Below, in pieces: positions 8,734-15,939 of a stretch of DNA of 33,839 nucleotides. The notes under the pieces were generated by a model. The model was given only the letters and a program-made list of their open reading frames with translations, was not told the DNA's origin and did no database searches. The stretch is from Streptomyces ossamyceticus (GTDB taxonomy: Bacteria > Actinomycetota > Actinomycetes > Streptomycetales > Streptomycetaceae): NCBI RefSeq assembly GCF_001418475.1, contig NZ_LIQX01000025.1, positions 1 through 33,839 of the forward strand, read 5' to 3'. The first letter of the stretch is position 1. Each line of letters opens with the position of its first letter. The translations under genes and the position numbers were made by a program.

Positions 8734-8769
8734 CGAGGGGCGCATCCGGAGTTCCGGATGCGCCCCTCG
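8734..8769. terminator. dnaE terminator
   Basis: A perfect 16-bp stem, CGAGGGGCGCATCCGG (8734-8749) against CCGGATGCGCCCCTCG (8754-8769), with an AGTT tetraloop lies 31 bases after the dnaE stop. It also follows the minus-strand gene ending at 8806, so it probably works in both directions. Confidence 0.9.
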
Positions 8770-8805
8770 GTGCCATGGGGCTGCGATCAGCCCGTCACGC
8801 GGATG

Positions 8806-8970
8806 TCAGTTGTGGCCGAAGCGCTTCTGCCGGCCCTTGCGGGCCATGTCGCCGGGGGTCACCGAGGCGACACGCTGGTCGGCGCCCGACTCCATGGAGG
8901 ACGGCTGTACCTCCTGCTGACCACGCTCGGACTGGGGCTGCTTACGGTCCTGCTTCTTGTTCTTGGCCAT
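8806..8970 (-). CDS. Small basic hypothetical protein (54 aa)
   Basis: A short gene encoding 54 residues, beginning MAKNKKQDRKQPQ and ending ARKGRQKRFGHN. It has a lysine-rich start, a Gln/Ser/Glu-rich middle and an arginine/lysine-rich end, with no cysteines, no membrane segment and probably little fixed structure. The ATG at 8970 has GGAGG nine bases upstream, an excellent ribosome-binding site, and the frame closes just before the dnaE terminator. I recall short proteins starting MAKNKK being common in Streptomyces without assigned function. A nucleic-acid or ribosome-associated role would suit the charge but is inference. It is divergent from the NYN-domain gene. Confidence 0.75.
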   Translation of the reverse strand: MAKNKKQDRKQPQSERGQQEVQPSSMESGADQRVASVTPGDMARKGRQKRFGHN

Positions 8971-9027
8971 GGTGATCTGCCTCCTGTGGGTGATCTAGGG
9001 GCCAGGGCCGCGACCAGATTCACATAG

Positions 9028-9050
9028 CCCGACACGCCGCGCATGTCGGG
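9028..9050. repeat. Inverted repeat in divergent promoter region
   Basis: CCCGACA (9028-9034) and TGTCGGG (9044-9050) are perfect complements around nine bases, in the 243-base gap between the small basic gene (minus) and the NYN gene (plus). It could be an operator or a 5' UTR hairpin of the minus-strand gene. The remainder of the gap holds only weak promoter-like sequence, such as CAGACT at 9164-9169. Confidence 0.4.
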
Positions 9051-9213
9051 GAATCACCGTCCGTGACGACCGTTGTCGCCACCTGCGGCGCGATGCGCGG
9101 CGCGACCGGCGAATACGCCACGCCGATGATCCAGTTCCGGCCGTTAACCTCCGCGAGGTCGGGCAGACTCGAAGGAAGCCCTAAGCACACCTCCCGGAAA
9201 GAGGGTGGATCGC

Positions 9214-10422
9214 GTGGACCGCTGCATCGTCCTGGTGGACGCCGGGTATCTGCTCGGCGCGGCCGCCAGCCTCCTCGCCGGGGAACCCTCCCGCTCCCGC
9301 ATCACCGTCGACCACACGGCCCTCATCCAGGGCCTGCGCGAACGCGCCGAGGCCGACACCGAACGCCCCCTGCTGCGCATCTACTGGTTCGACGGCGCCC
9401 CCGACCGCGTACCGCAGCCCGAGCACCGCAGGCTGCGCGTGATGCCCCGGGTGACCGTCCGGCTCGGCGCGCTGACCCGCAGCGACGGGCGCTGGGCGCA
9501 GAAGGGGGTGGACGCCGCCATGCACGCCGAGCTGACCGAGCTGGCCCGTAACCGGGCCTGCTCCGACGTGGTCCTCGTCACCGGCGACGGGGATCTCCTG
9601 CCCGGCATGATGGCGGCCAAGGAACACGGCGTCGCCGTGCACCTGTGGGCGGTGCAGGCCGCCGACGGGGACTACAACCAGTCCGAGGACCTGGTCGCCG
9701 AGGCCGACGAGCGGCGCGTCCTCGACCGGGCGTGGATCACCAAGGCCGTACGGGCGAAGGACCTCGGCGGGGTCTGCGCGCCGCCTCCCGTGCCCCGCCC
9801 GGAGATCGCCGCGATCCTGTCGGCGCCGCTGCCCGAGTCGGCCCTCGCCGCCGCGGAGCGGACGGCACCCGAGCCCGAACAGGCCCCCGCGGGACGCAAC
9901 GGCGCCGCCGAGCGGGTGCCCGCCGCCAAGGGCGTACCGACGCCGAAGGACCTCGCCGCCATGCGGGGGCCCGGCGCGCACCCCGCGCAGCACCCGGCGA
10001 CCGCCACGCTGCGCTGGTCCTCCGACAAGGGGTGGGTGGACCGGCCCGGTGCCACGGCGGAGCCGCCGGAGGCGGCGGCGATGCCGACCCTGGCGCAGCT
10101 GACCACGGCGGAGCAGCGGTGGGCCGACCGCGAGGAGGACATCACCACGGTCGGCGGCGACCCCTTCGAGGTGGGACAGGTGTTCGCCCGGCGGTGGATC
10201 TCACGGCTGACCGACCAGTCCCATGTGCAGAAGCTGTCGACGATGTACCCGCGGGTGCCGCACCGCGTGGACGGGGAGCTGCTGCGGTACGCGGCCCGGT
10301 TCGGGCTGCTCGCGCACAAGGACGACCAGATCGACGAGCACGACCGATACGCCATCCGGGCCGGGTTCTGGCGCGAGATCGATGTGCGGACGGCCGCGGA
10401 GCACGCACCGGCCGGGGAGTGA
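9214..10422 (+). CDS. NYN-domain protein (PIN-like putative ribonuclease)
   Basis: A 402-residue protein. The N-terminal ~190 residues form an NYN (PIN-like) domain with VLVDAGYLL (acidic D9), KGVDAAMHAEL and LVTGDGDLLPGM (D125, D127), the acidic cluster that binds metal in this nuclease fold. A Pro/Ala-rich linker follows (about 200-290). A conserved C-terminal region with RWISRL, LSTMYPRVPHRVDGELLRYAARFG and AIRAGFWREID could be a small helical nucleic-acid-binding module. RNA cleavage or RNA processing is the family expectation, but no substrate is known. I chose the GTG at 9214 because GAGGG lies eight bases upstream; the GTG at 9205 is too close to that site. It appears to be a single-gene unit facing away from dnaE. 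Confidence 0.85.
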   Translation: MDRCIVLVDAGYLLGAAASLLAGEPSRSRITVDHTALIQGLRERAEADTERPLLRIYWFDGAPDRVPQPEHRRLRVMPRVTVRLGALTRSDGRWAQKGVDAAMHAELTELARNRACSDVVLVTGDGDLLPGMMAAKEHGVAVHLWAVQAADGDYNQSEDLVAEADERRVLDRAWITKAVRAKDLGGVCAPPPVPRPEIAAILSAPLPESALAAAERTAPEPEQAPAGRNGAAERVPAAKGVPTPKDLAAMRGPGAHPAQHPATATLRWSSDKGWVDRPGATAEPPEAAAMPTLAQLTTAEQRWADREEDITTVGGDPFEVGQVFARRWISRLTDQSHVQKLSTMYPRVPHRVDGELLRYAARFGLLAHKDDQIDEHDRYAIRAGFWREIDVRTAAEHAPAGE

Positions 10423-10482
10423 GCGCGCGGCACCGCCCAGGGCCTGCGCGTTCGTCGGCGGCGACGGGCTCACCGCGGCGTG

Positions 10483-10505
10483 TCGCGCGGTTCCCCGCGC
10501 CCCGG
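10483..10505. repeat. Solo half-copy of the intergenic palindrome element
   Basis: TCGCGCGGTTCCCCGCGCCC begins at 10483 and matches the left arm of the large palindrome at 13251-13273 with two base differences over 23 positions. The matching right arm is not present nearby. It lies in the 136-base gap before the ABC transporter genes. Confidence 0.7.
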
Positions 10506-10544
10506 CAGGGGTGCCCCGGAGGCGATTCGGTCCCCGGGACCCCG

Positions 10545-10550
10545 TAGGCT
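10545..10550 (+). promoter_or_regulatory. Candidate -10 box for leaderless ABC ATPase mRNA
   Basis: TAGGCT ends eight bases before the GTG start at 10559, and no Shine-Dalgarno sequence is present. This spacing would put the transcription start at or next to the start codon. No good -35 box is visible. Confidence 0.5.
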
Positions 10551-10558
10551 CGTCCCTC

Positions 10559-11584
10559 GTGAGTACGCGTTCGGCACAGGCGGTTCGGCATGACGGGGAT
10601 GTCGTGTGTGCCGTGCGGGGCCTCACCAAGACATATCCGGCGACCCGGGGGCGGCGCGGGACGCCGGGAACCCCCGAGGTACGGGCCAACGACGCGGTCG
10701 GACTGGAGGTCCGGCGCGGCGAGATCTTCGGACTGCTCGGGCCCAACGGCGCCGGCAAGACCACCCTCGTACGGCAGCTGACCGGGCTCATGCGGCCCGA
10801 CGACGGAACCGTCGACATCCTCGGGCACGACATCGTGCGCCACCCCGAGCGGGCCGCGCGCATCCTCGCCTACCTGGGCCAGGAGTCGACCGCGCTCGAC
10901 GAGCTGACCGTGGCGCTGGCCGCCGAGACCACCGGGCGGCTGCGCGGTCTCGACGTACGGCGGGCCCGCGCCGAGCGGGACGCCGTCCTCGACGAACTCG
11001 GGCTGAGCGGCCTCGCCGCACGGCCCCTGAAGAAACTGTCCGGAGGGCAGCGCCGGCTCGCCTGCTTCGCCACCGCGCTGGTCGGCGAGCGGCCGCTGCT
11101 CGTGCTGGACGAGCCGACCAGCGGGATGGACCCCGTCGCCCGGCGCTCCGTGTGGGCGGCCGTCGACCGGCGGCGCGCCGAGTCCGGAACCACCGTCCTG
11201 CTGGTCACCCACAACGTCATCGAGGCCGAGACCGTCCTCGACCGGGTCGCCGTCCTCGACCAGGGGCGGGTCATCGCCTGCGACACCCCGGCCGGGCTGA
11301 AGGAGAAGGTCGCAGGCGAGGTCCGCGTCGACCTGGTGTGGCGCGAGCGGGCCCCGCTGGACGTGCCCGAGGTCGCCGCCCTGCTGCCCCGGGCCGTGGA
11401 GTCCGGCCGCCGCTGGACACTGCGGCTCGCCCCCGAGGAGGCACGCGCGGTGGTGGCCACCGTCACCGGCGGCGCCGCCTTCGTCGCGCTCGACGACTTC
11501 ACGCTCGCCACACCGAGCCTGGAGGACGTCTACCTGGCGCTCGGCGGCAGCGCGGGCCACGCACAGGGCCTGGTCAAGGCGTGA
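10559..11584 (+). CDS. ABC transporter ATP-binding protein (ABC-2 / DrrA type)
   Basis: A 341-residue ATPase that would power an exporter at the cytoplasmic membrane. It shows Walker A GPNGAGKT at residues 61-68, the signature LSGGQ at 160-164, Walker B LLVLDEPTSGMDP, and the H-loop LLVTHN. A C-terminal extension of about 110 residues (after HNVIEAETVLDRVAVLDQG) is typical of DrrA/CcmA-type ATPases. An insert after TKTYPATRG lengthens the first strand loop. The GTG at 10559 lacks a ribosome-binding site, but TAGGCT eight bases upstream suggests a leaderless transcript. A longer in-frame reading to 10223 overlaps the NYN gene and is rejected. The permease follows at 11691, so the two form one exporter. 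The substrate is unknown; drug, lipid or peptide export are all possible. Confidence 0.93.
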   Translation: MSTRSAQAVRHDGDVVCAVRGLTKTYPATRGRRGTPGTPEVRANDAVGLEVRRGEIFGLLGPNGAGKTTLVRQLTGLMRPDDGTVDILGHDIVRHPERAARILAYLGQESTALDELTVALAAETTGRLRGLDVRRARAERDAVLDELGLSGLAARPLKKLSGGQRRLACFATALVGERPLLVLDEPTSGMDPVARRSVWAAVDRRRAESGTTVLLVTHNVIEAETVLDRVAVLDQGRVIACDTPAGLKEKVAGEVRVDLVWRERAPLDVPEVAALLPRAVESGRRWTLRLAPEEARAVVATVTGGAAFVALDDFTLATPSLEDVYLALGGSAGHAQGLVKA

Positions 11585-11690
11585 GGGGCGCGGGCATGGG
11601 CCGGACGGCGGCCGGTACGGACGTGAACGCCAGGGCTGCCGCAGCCGTACGGGAATGGGCGACAGCCGAAGCGCGAAGGAGCAGCTCGAC

Positions 11691-12515
11691 GTGAGTGTCG
11701 TACCCGCCGAGGCCCTGCCGGGCAGTGCCCTGGCAGTCGAGGAGCGTGCGCAGCGGGAGGCCGCCGAGCTGGGGCCCCGCGCCCGGCTGTGGCCCTCCCT
11801 CGCCGCCGTGTACCGGGCGCAGCTCTCCCGGGCGCGGGTCGCGCGGATCCCGCTGCTGTTCGTCGCCACCTTCCAGTCGGTCGGGATCATGATCCTGATG
11901 CGCGGTGTGGTGGACGGCGGGGCCGAGGCGCGGGCCGTCGTCGCCGGTTCGTCCGTGCTCGTCGTCGCGTTCGTGGCGCTGAACCTGCTGGCCCAGTACT
12001 TCGGGCAGCTGCGCTCCAGCGGCGGCCTCGACCACTACGCGACCCTGCCGGTGCCGCCGGCCGCCGTCGTCCTCGGCGCCGCCGGGGCGTACGCGTCGTT
12101 CACCGTGCCGGGCACCGTGGTCACCGCCGTGTTCGGGTGTGTGCTGTTCGGGCTGCCGCTGGCCCACCTGTGGGTGCTCGCCGCGGTGATCCCGCTCGCC
12201 GGGGCCGCCCTCGCCGGGCTCGGCGCCGCGCTGGGGCTGCTCGCCCCGCGCCCCGAACTCGCCACCGTCCTCGGCCAGCTCGGCATGTCGGCGGCGCTGC
12301 TGCTGGGCGTGCTCCCGGCCGACCGGATGCCCGCCCTGATCCAGTTCGCCCGCGACCTGCTGCCCTCCACCTACGGCGTCGAGGCCTTCGCGCGGACCTT
12401 CGGGCCGCACCCCGACTGGGCGTTCGTCCTCGGTGACCTCGCCGTGTGCGCGGGCGTCGGTGTCGTCTCCCTCGCCGTCGCGACCTGGGCGTACCGCAGG
12501 GCCGCCGTCCGGTGA
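11691..12515 (+). CDS. ABC-2 type transporter permease
   Basis: A 274-residue membrane subunit, partner of the ATPase 106 bases upstream. After a soluble N-terminal ~45 residues it has about six helices, including IPLLFVATFQSVGIMIL, VVAGSSVLVVAFVALNLL, GTVVTAVFGCVLFGLPL, LWVLAAVIPLAGAALAGL and LGMSAALLLGVLP. The segment ARDLLPSTYGVEAFARTF matches the conserved region before the last helix of ABC-2/DrrB permeases. I chose the GTG at 11691 because AAGGAG is nine bases upstream; the ATG at 11655 has no such site and adds only 12 residues. The pair is likely cotranscribed. The substrate cannot be told from the sequence. Confidence 0.9.
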   Translation: MSVVPAEALPGSALAVEERAQREAAELGPRARLWPSLAAVYRAQLSRARVARIPLLFVATFQSVGIMILMRGVVDGGAEARAVVAGSSVLVVAFVALNLLAQYFGQLRSSGGLDHYATLPVPPAAVVLGAAGAYASFTVPGTVVTAVFGCVLFGLPLAHLWVLAAVIPLAGAALAGLGAALGLLAPRPELATVLGQLGMSAALLLGVLPADRMPALIQFARDLLPSTYGVEAFARTFGPHPDWAFVLGDLAVCAGVGVVSLAVATWAYRRAAVR

Positions 12516-12537
12516 CGCGCCGCACGGCCGCAACTGG

Positions 12538-12543
12538 CACGAT
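12538..12543 (+). promoter_or_regulatory. Candidate -10 box for leaderless DUF2567 mRNA
   Basis: CACGAT lies six bases before the GTG at 12550, with no Shine-Dalgarno sequence between. This is a weaker match to TANNNT but has the same geometry as the other leaderless candidates in the window. Confidence 0.35.
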
Positions 12544-12549
12544 GTCAGA

Positions 12550-13203
12550 GTGACCGCACCGTTTTCTTCGCCTCCGCCGCAGCCGCACCACCAGCCGCCG
12601 ACCGACCCCTGGGCCCCGCCGCCCACCGGCGGACACGGCGAGGGACACGTGTGGCACGGGCCGGAGGAGCCGTCCGGGCCCGGGCTGGGGAGAGAGCTGC
12701 TGGAGGCCGCCGTCGTCACGGCGGTCATGACACTGGTCGGCGGAGTGCTGCTCGGAGTGCTGTGGTGGTGGCTCGCCCCGCACGTGCCGCTCGTCTCCGA
12801 CGGGTCGGCGGTCTACTTCAAGGACACCGAGGGAGAGCAGGCCGTCGGCGTCGACGGAACGTTCACGCTGCTCGCGCTGGGCATGGGCGCGGTGAGCGCG
12901 CTCCTCGTCTTCCTCCTGCGCCGGCGCGGCGGTGTGCCGCTGGTCGCGGCGCTCGCCGTGGGCGGGCTGCTGGGCGCGGTCGTGGCGTGGCGGCTCGGGG
13001 TGTGGCTCGGGCCGGGCACGGATGTGGTGGCACGGGCGAAGGAGGCGGGGCGGGGGGTGACGTTCTCGGCGCCGCTGAAGCTGGCGGCGAAGGGGGCGTT
13101 GCTGGCGTGGCCGCTGGCGGGGTTGCTGGTGCACCTCGCGTTGACGGGGCTGTTCGGGCCGCGGGATCCGGAGCGGTTCGAGGAGTACGAGGGCGCCAAA
13201 TAG
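12550..13203 (+). CDS. DUF2567 family membrane protein
   Basis: A 217-residue protein with a Pro/His/Gly-rich cytoplasmic N-terminus (about 50 residues, rich in PPPQPHH-type sequence) followed by four membrane helices: VVTAVMTLVGGVLLGVLWWW, a helix around FTLLALGMGAVSALLVFLL, PLVAALAVGGLLGAVVAW and LLAWPLAGLLVHLALTGLFG. The loop with LVSDGSAVYFKDTEGEQAVGVD is characteristic of actinobacterial DUF2567 proteins. The function is unknown. The GTG at 12550 is preferred because the stretch before it overlaps the permease gene and lacks family features, and because a -10-like CACGAT precedes it. Only 34 bases separate it from the permease stop, so it may also be cotranscribed with the exporter. Confidence 0.85.
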   Translation: MTAPFSSPPPQPHHQPPTDPWAPPPTGGHGEGHVWHGPEEPSGPGLGRELLEAAVVTAVMTLVGGVLLGVLWWWLAPHVPLVSDGSAVYFKDTEGEQAVGVDGTFTLLALGMGAVSALLVFLLRRRGGVPLVAALAVGGLLGAVVAWRLGVWLGPGTDVVARAKEAGRGVTFSAPLKLAAKGALLAWPLAGLLVHLALTGLFGPRDPERFEEYEGAK

Positions 13204-13430
13204 CTCGGGGGTGCGCGGTTCGGCGGCGGGTGCGGGTGCGTCGTGGTTGCTCGCGCAGTTCCCCGCGCCCCTGGAGGGACGGGCCCGCGCCCCTGGAGGG
13301 ACGGGCCTGCGGCCCGCCCTCCCCGTGAAAAGCACGGGGCGCAGCCCCGGTCGCTTTTCAGGGGCGCGGGGAACTGCGCGACAAGCCCCCACTCACCCGC
13401 ACCCGCCGAACCGACAGCTCGCCCCGAGCT
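13202..13430. repeat. Large nested palindrome filling the intergenic gap
   Basis: Almost the whole gap between the DUF2567 and YbaK genes is self-complementary. The outer ends are AGCTCGGGG (13202) and CCCCGAGCT (to 13430), then CGGTTCGGC...GGGTGCGGGTG pairs with CACCCGCACCCGCCGAACCG with one small insertion. A perfect 23-bp core pairs 13251-13273 with 13359-13381, containing GCGCAGTTCCCCGCGCCCCT. The loop holds two smaller hairpins: CCCCGTG/CACGGGG at 13321-13339, and GGGGC/GCCCC nearby. TGAAAAGC at 13326 also pairs with GCTTTTCA at 13353. I recall this core as a recurrent Streptomyces intergenic repeat. It could end transcription from both sides; the YbaK stop codon sits directly at its edge. 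Confidence 0.85.
13264..13307. repeat. 22-bp tandem duplication inside the palindrome
   Basis: Two identical 22-bp units beginning CGCGCCCCTGGAGGGACGGG occur at 13264-13285 and 13286-13307. The first overlaps the left arm of the 23-bp palindrome core. This makes the left half longer than a simple copy of the element. Confidence 0.85.
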
Positions 13431-13431
13431 C

Positions 13432-13941
13432 CTAGGCGCCCGACACCCTCGCGATCCGCGCCACCGTCGCCCCCGTCAACGCCGCCAGATCCCCCGGCGC
13501 CAGCTCGACCTCCAGCCCCCGGCGGCCCGCCGAGACGCAGATCGTGGCGTGGCCGGAGGCCGACTCGTCCAGGACCGTGCGGATCTTCTTGCGCTGGCCC
13601 AGGGGGGAGATGCCCCCGCGGACGTACCCCGTCGTGCGTTCGGCCAGCGTGGGGTCCGCCATCGCCGCGCGCTTGCCGCCGACCGCCGTCGCCAGCGACT
13701 TCAGGTCCAGCTGGCCCGCGACCGGCACCACGGCCACGACCAGCGCGCCGTCGACGTCCGCGACGAGGGTCTTGAAGACACGCTCGGGTGAGACGCCCAT
13801 CGCCTCCGCCGCCTCCTCGCCGTAGGAGGGGTGGGACGGGTCGTGCTCATAGGCGTGGACGGTGAACTCCACGCCCGCCGCCGTCAGCGCCACCGTCGCC
13901 GGCGTGCCCCCCGCCTGCTGCTTCTTCGCCTTCTTCGCCAT
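13432..13941 (-). CDS. ybaK: YbaK/EbsC-type Cys-tRNA(Pro) deacylase
   Basis: A 169-residue single-domain protein of the YbaK/prolyl-tRNA editing family, which hydrolyses Cys mischarged on tRNA-Pro in the cytoplasm. Visible family features are the lysine-rich start, FTVHAYEHDP near the N-terminus, the catalytic-type lysine K57 in SPERVFKTLV, VAVVPVAGQLDLK, and the glycine loop GYVRGGISPLGQRKK. The length is normal. The ATG at 13941 has only a weak GGGA upstream and lies 38 bases after the Lon-N gene, so it is probably the last gene of a three-gene minus-strand unit. The stop codon at 13432 lies at the edge of the large palindrome. Deacylase specificity is inferred from the family. Confidence 0.92.
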   Translation of the reverse strand: MAKKAKKQQAGGTPATVALTAAGVEFTVHAYEHDPSHPSYGEEAAEAMGVSPERVFKTLVADVDGALVVAVVPVAGQLDLKSLATAVGGKRAAMADPTLAERTTGYVRGGISPLGQRKKIRTVLDESASGHATICVSAGRRGLEVELAPGDLAALTGATVARIARVSGA

Positions 13942-13979
13942 CCCAGCCTGTTCCCGGTAGCAGTGTCCGCGAGCCGTCC

Positions 13980-14720
13980 TCAGTTGAGGCTCGTCGGACC
14001 CCGCGTCAGCTCCGACGCGGGCAACGACGGCAGACTACGGATGATCGCGCTCTCGGCGCGCAGGAGTTTCAGCTCGTCACGCAGCCGGGACGCGGTGTCG
14101 GGGGCCTGGAGGAGCCGCTGCTTGGCCGGGGTGTCGAGCATCATCGCCGCGGCGACCAGGTACGACACCACGGCCGGCTCGTCGGGCAGGTCCGCGCCCG
14201 TCGACAGCGAGCGCTCCCGCGCCCCCGCCAGACGCTTCTGGTACTGGCGGAAGGCCCGCAGCACGCCCTCGGCGAGCGCGCCCGCCTCGTCGCCGGGTGC
14301 CTCCGGCAGCTCCTCCAGGTCCGCCACGAGGAACGGTCCCGTCGTGTCGAGGGAGAGCAGCCGCACCCGGTTCGTGCCGGTGGCGAGGACCTCGAACGTG
14401 CCGTTGTCGCGCTCCCGGATGGTGGCCGCGTCGGCGATGCAGCCCACCGTGTGGAACGCCTTGGCCGGGTCGTCGCCGAATCCGGCGGTCGGGCCGCGCT
14501 CCGGGAGCGCCGTCGGATCCGGCATGCCGGGCGCGCTCGGCGCGACCTCGTGGCCGTCGCGGATGGCGACGACGGCGAAGCGGCGGGGTTCGTCCTCGGG
14601 GGTCTTCAGCAACTCGCGCATCATGGCGCGGTAGCGCTCCTCGAAGATGTTCAGAGGAAGCACGAGCCCCGGGTACAACACCGAGTTCAGGGGGAAGAGC
14701 GGCAGCCGGACGGTGGTCAC
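13980..14720 (-). CDS. Lon N-terminal (LON substrate-binding) domain protein
   Basis: A 246-residue protein consisting of a Lon N-terminal domain without the ATPase or protease parts. The start TTVRLPLFPLNSVLYPG and LPLNIFEERYRAM are the characteristic first strands of the fold, followed by GCIADAATIRE, FEVLATGTNRVRLLSL and a helical C-terminal half (VSYLVAAAMMLDTPAKQRLL). Stand-alone proteins of this kind are common in actinobacteria and may bind proteins or peptides, but the function is not established. The GTG at 14720 has no ribosome-binding site; TAGGCT lies eight bases upstream, pointing to a leaderless transcript. It sits 11 bases after the stop of the upstream gene. Confidence 0.9.
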   Translation of the reverse strand: MTTVRLPLFPLNSVLYPGLVLPLNIFEERYRAMMRELLKTPEDEPRRFAVVAIRDGHEVAPSAPGMPDPTALPERGPTAGFGDDPAKAFHTVGCIADAATIRERDNGTFEVLATGTNRVRLLSLDTTGPFLVADLEELPEAPGDEAGALAEGVLRAFRQYQKRLAGARERSLSTGADLPDEPAVVSYLVAAAMMLDTPAKQRLLQAPDTASRLRDELKLLRAESAIIRSLPSLPASELTRGPTSLN

Positions 14721-14728
14721 GAGGCCAG

Positions 14729-14734
14729 AGCCTA
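14729..14734 (-). promoter_or_regulatory. Candidate -10 box overlapping the upstream stop codon
   Basis: On the minus strand TAGGCT (14734 to 14729) lies eight bases before the GTG of the Lon-N gene. Its first three bases are the TAG stop codon of the preceding gene. It could drive a leaderless internal transcript. Confidence 0.5.
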
Positions 14735-15790
14735 GTCGCCGTCGGGGCGCGCGCGTTCGCTCGTACTGGTTTGTGACCTTGCCGCGGGCCTCCCGGCGCG
14801 CTTCCCGGACCGGGTCAGCAGCGGCATCGAGGACGCCACCTCCAGCCGTACCCCGTCCCGCAGTTGGAGGAACTGGCCCAACGGATCGCCGGAGACCCGG
14901 TCCCAGGGGAACGAGGTGGCGTACGGGCCGATCCTGCGCAGTTGCTCCAGGGCGTCCGGCCAGCGTTCGAGGCGGACCAGGACATAGGTGAGGAGGTTGC
15001 GGACCTCGGCGGGCCACGGGTCGCCCGGCTCGTACGCGGCGGAGAGCGCGATGGCCCGGTCGGCCGCCTCGTCCAGCCGGGCGCGCCGCACCTCGGGGCC
15101 GCCGCCGTCGACGAGATGGGCGAAGGCCGCCCGGACCGGCAGGGCCTGGACGAGGGAGCCGGGCAGGGCGTCCTCGGCGGCCCGTTCGGCGAAGTCGAAG
15201 CACTCGGGGTGCGAGCCGTACCAGGCGGCGGAGAGGTACTTCAGGGCCGAGACATGACAGCCGTAGTGGTGCGGGGAGCGGCGGACGGCCTGCGCCCACA
15301 GCCGCTCGAAGCCGGCGCGGCCGACGCCCGTGCCCCGCGCGTGGTCCAGGGCGATCCGCCACGGCACGGGGTCGCGCGGCGCGCGCTCGGCGGCCGCCAT
15401 GATCAACGGTCCCGCCTCGCGCAGCAGTTCCACCCTGGCGGGGGATTGCCAGCCGCGGGACACCGCCAGCTCGGCCCTGACCAGCAGGACGTCCGGGTCG
15501 TACGGGGCGGCGCGCCGCCACTCGCGCAGCCAGGGGTCGCGCGCCCGCGCGAAGGCGGCGAACCGCAGCGCGTACCGGTCGCGGTTCTCCCATTCCACCG
15601 CCTCCCGCGTCGTCGCGAGGAGCCGGGCCGCGGGCGCGTACTCCCCCCGGCCGGCCGCGACCAGCGCGGGCCCGAGCCGCTCGTCGGGGGCGTCGAGCAG
15701 CACGTCGTCGTCGGCCGGCAGACCGTCGGCGAGGCCCGAGGTGTGCCGCGCCATCCGGGCCGTGCGCACGAGCGCACGCAGCAGGTCCAT
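14732..15790 (-). CDS. Hypothetical helical-repeat (TPR-like) protein
   Basis: A 352-residue soluble protein rich in Ala, Arg and Leu with many Trp residues. Helical segments follow the pattern of tetratricopeptide-like repeats, for example RYALRFAAFARARDPWLREW, YDPDVLLVRAELAVSRGW and RLDEAADRAIALSAAYEPGD. It contains HHYGCHVSALKYLSAAWYGS and ends with a charged Ser/Arg-rich tail. I do not recognise a named family and infer a scaffold or binding role only from the repeat-like helices. The ATG at 15790 has AAAGGGGG eight bases upstream and starts MDLLRALVRTARMARH; a longer in-frame reading to 15856 has no such support. It is the first gene of the minus-strand unit with the Lon-N and YbaK genes. 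Confidence 0.75.
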   Translation of the reverse strand: MDLLRALVRTARMARHTSGLADGLPADDDVLLDAPDERLGPALVAAGRGEYAPAARLLATTREAVEWENRDRYALRFAAFARARDPWLREWRRAAPYDPDVLLVRAELAVSRGWQSPARVELLREAGPLIMAAAERAPRDPVPWRIALDHARGTGVGRAGFERLWAQAVRRSPHHYGCHVSALKYLSAAWYGSHPECFDFAERAAEDALPGSLVQALPVRAAFAHLVDGGGPEVRRARLDEAADRAIALSAAYEPGDPWPAEVRNLLTYVLVRLERWPDALEQLRRIGPYATSFPWDRVSGDPLGQFLQLRDGVRLEVASSMPLLTRSGKRAGRPAARSQTSTSERARPDGD

Positions 15791-15916
15791 GTGGCGCGCC
15801 CCCTTTGCGCCCGGCCGGTCCGCTCGGCGGGACCGGTGCTCACCGTCTGTGTACAACGCCTCGACGGTGGTGTCGTGGTCGGTGGTTCGAGGGGAAGACG
15901 GAGCGCGGGCGACTCG

Positions 15917-15936
15917 GGTTGTGCCTCTTCACAACC
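15917..15936 (-). terminator. Candidate terminator after the beta-repeat membrane protein gene
   Basis: GGTTGTG (15917-15923) and CACAACC (15930-15936) form a 7-bp stem with a six-base loop, three bases beyond the minus-strand stop codon at 15940. Read on the plus strand it is followed by TTTT, but no plus-strand gene ends here. The rest of the 149-base gap shows nothing identifiable. Confidence 0.4.
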
Positions 15937-15939
15937 TTT

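Noticed and set aside
5167..8745. A 1192-codon open frame on the minus strand opposite dnaE
   Set aside because: It mirrors dnaE almost exactly. High G+C at third positions removes stop codons from the antisense frame; the product is Val/Asp/Leu/Gly/Arg-rich with no domain, and there is no start signal. dnaE has all its motifs on the plus strand.
13202..13430. CRISPR array or origin-like repeat
   Set aside because: Repeats are palindromic arms and one tandem pair, not regularly spaced direct repeats with unique spacers; no DnaA-box cluster is seen.
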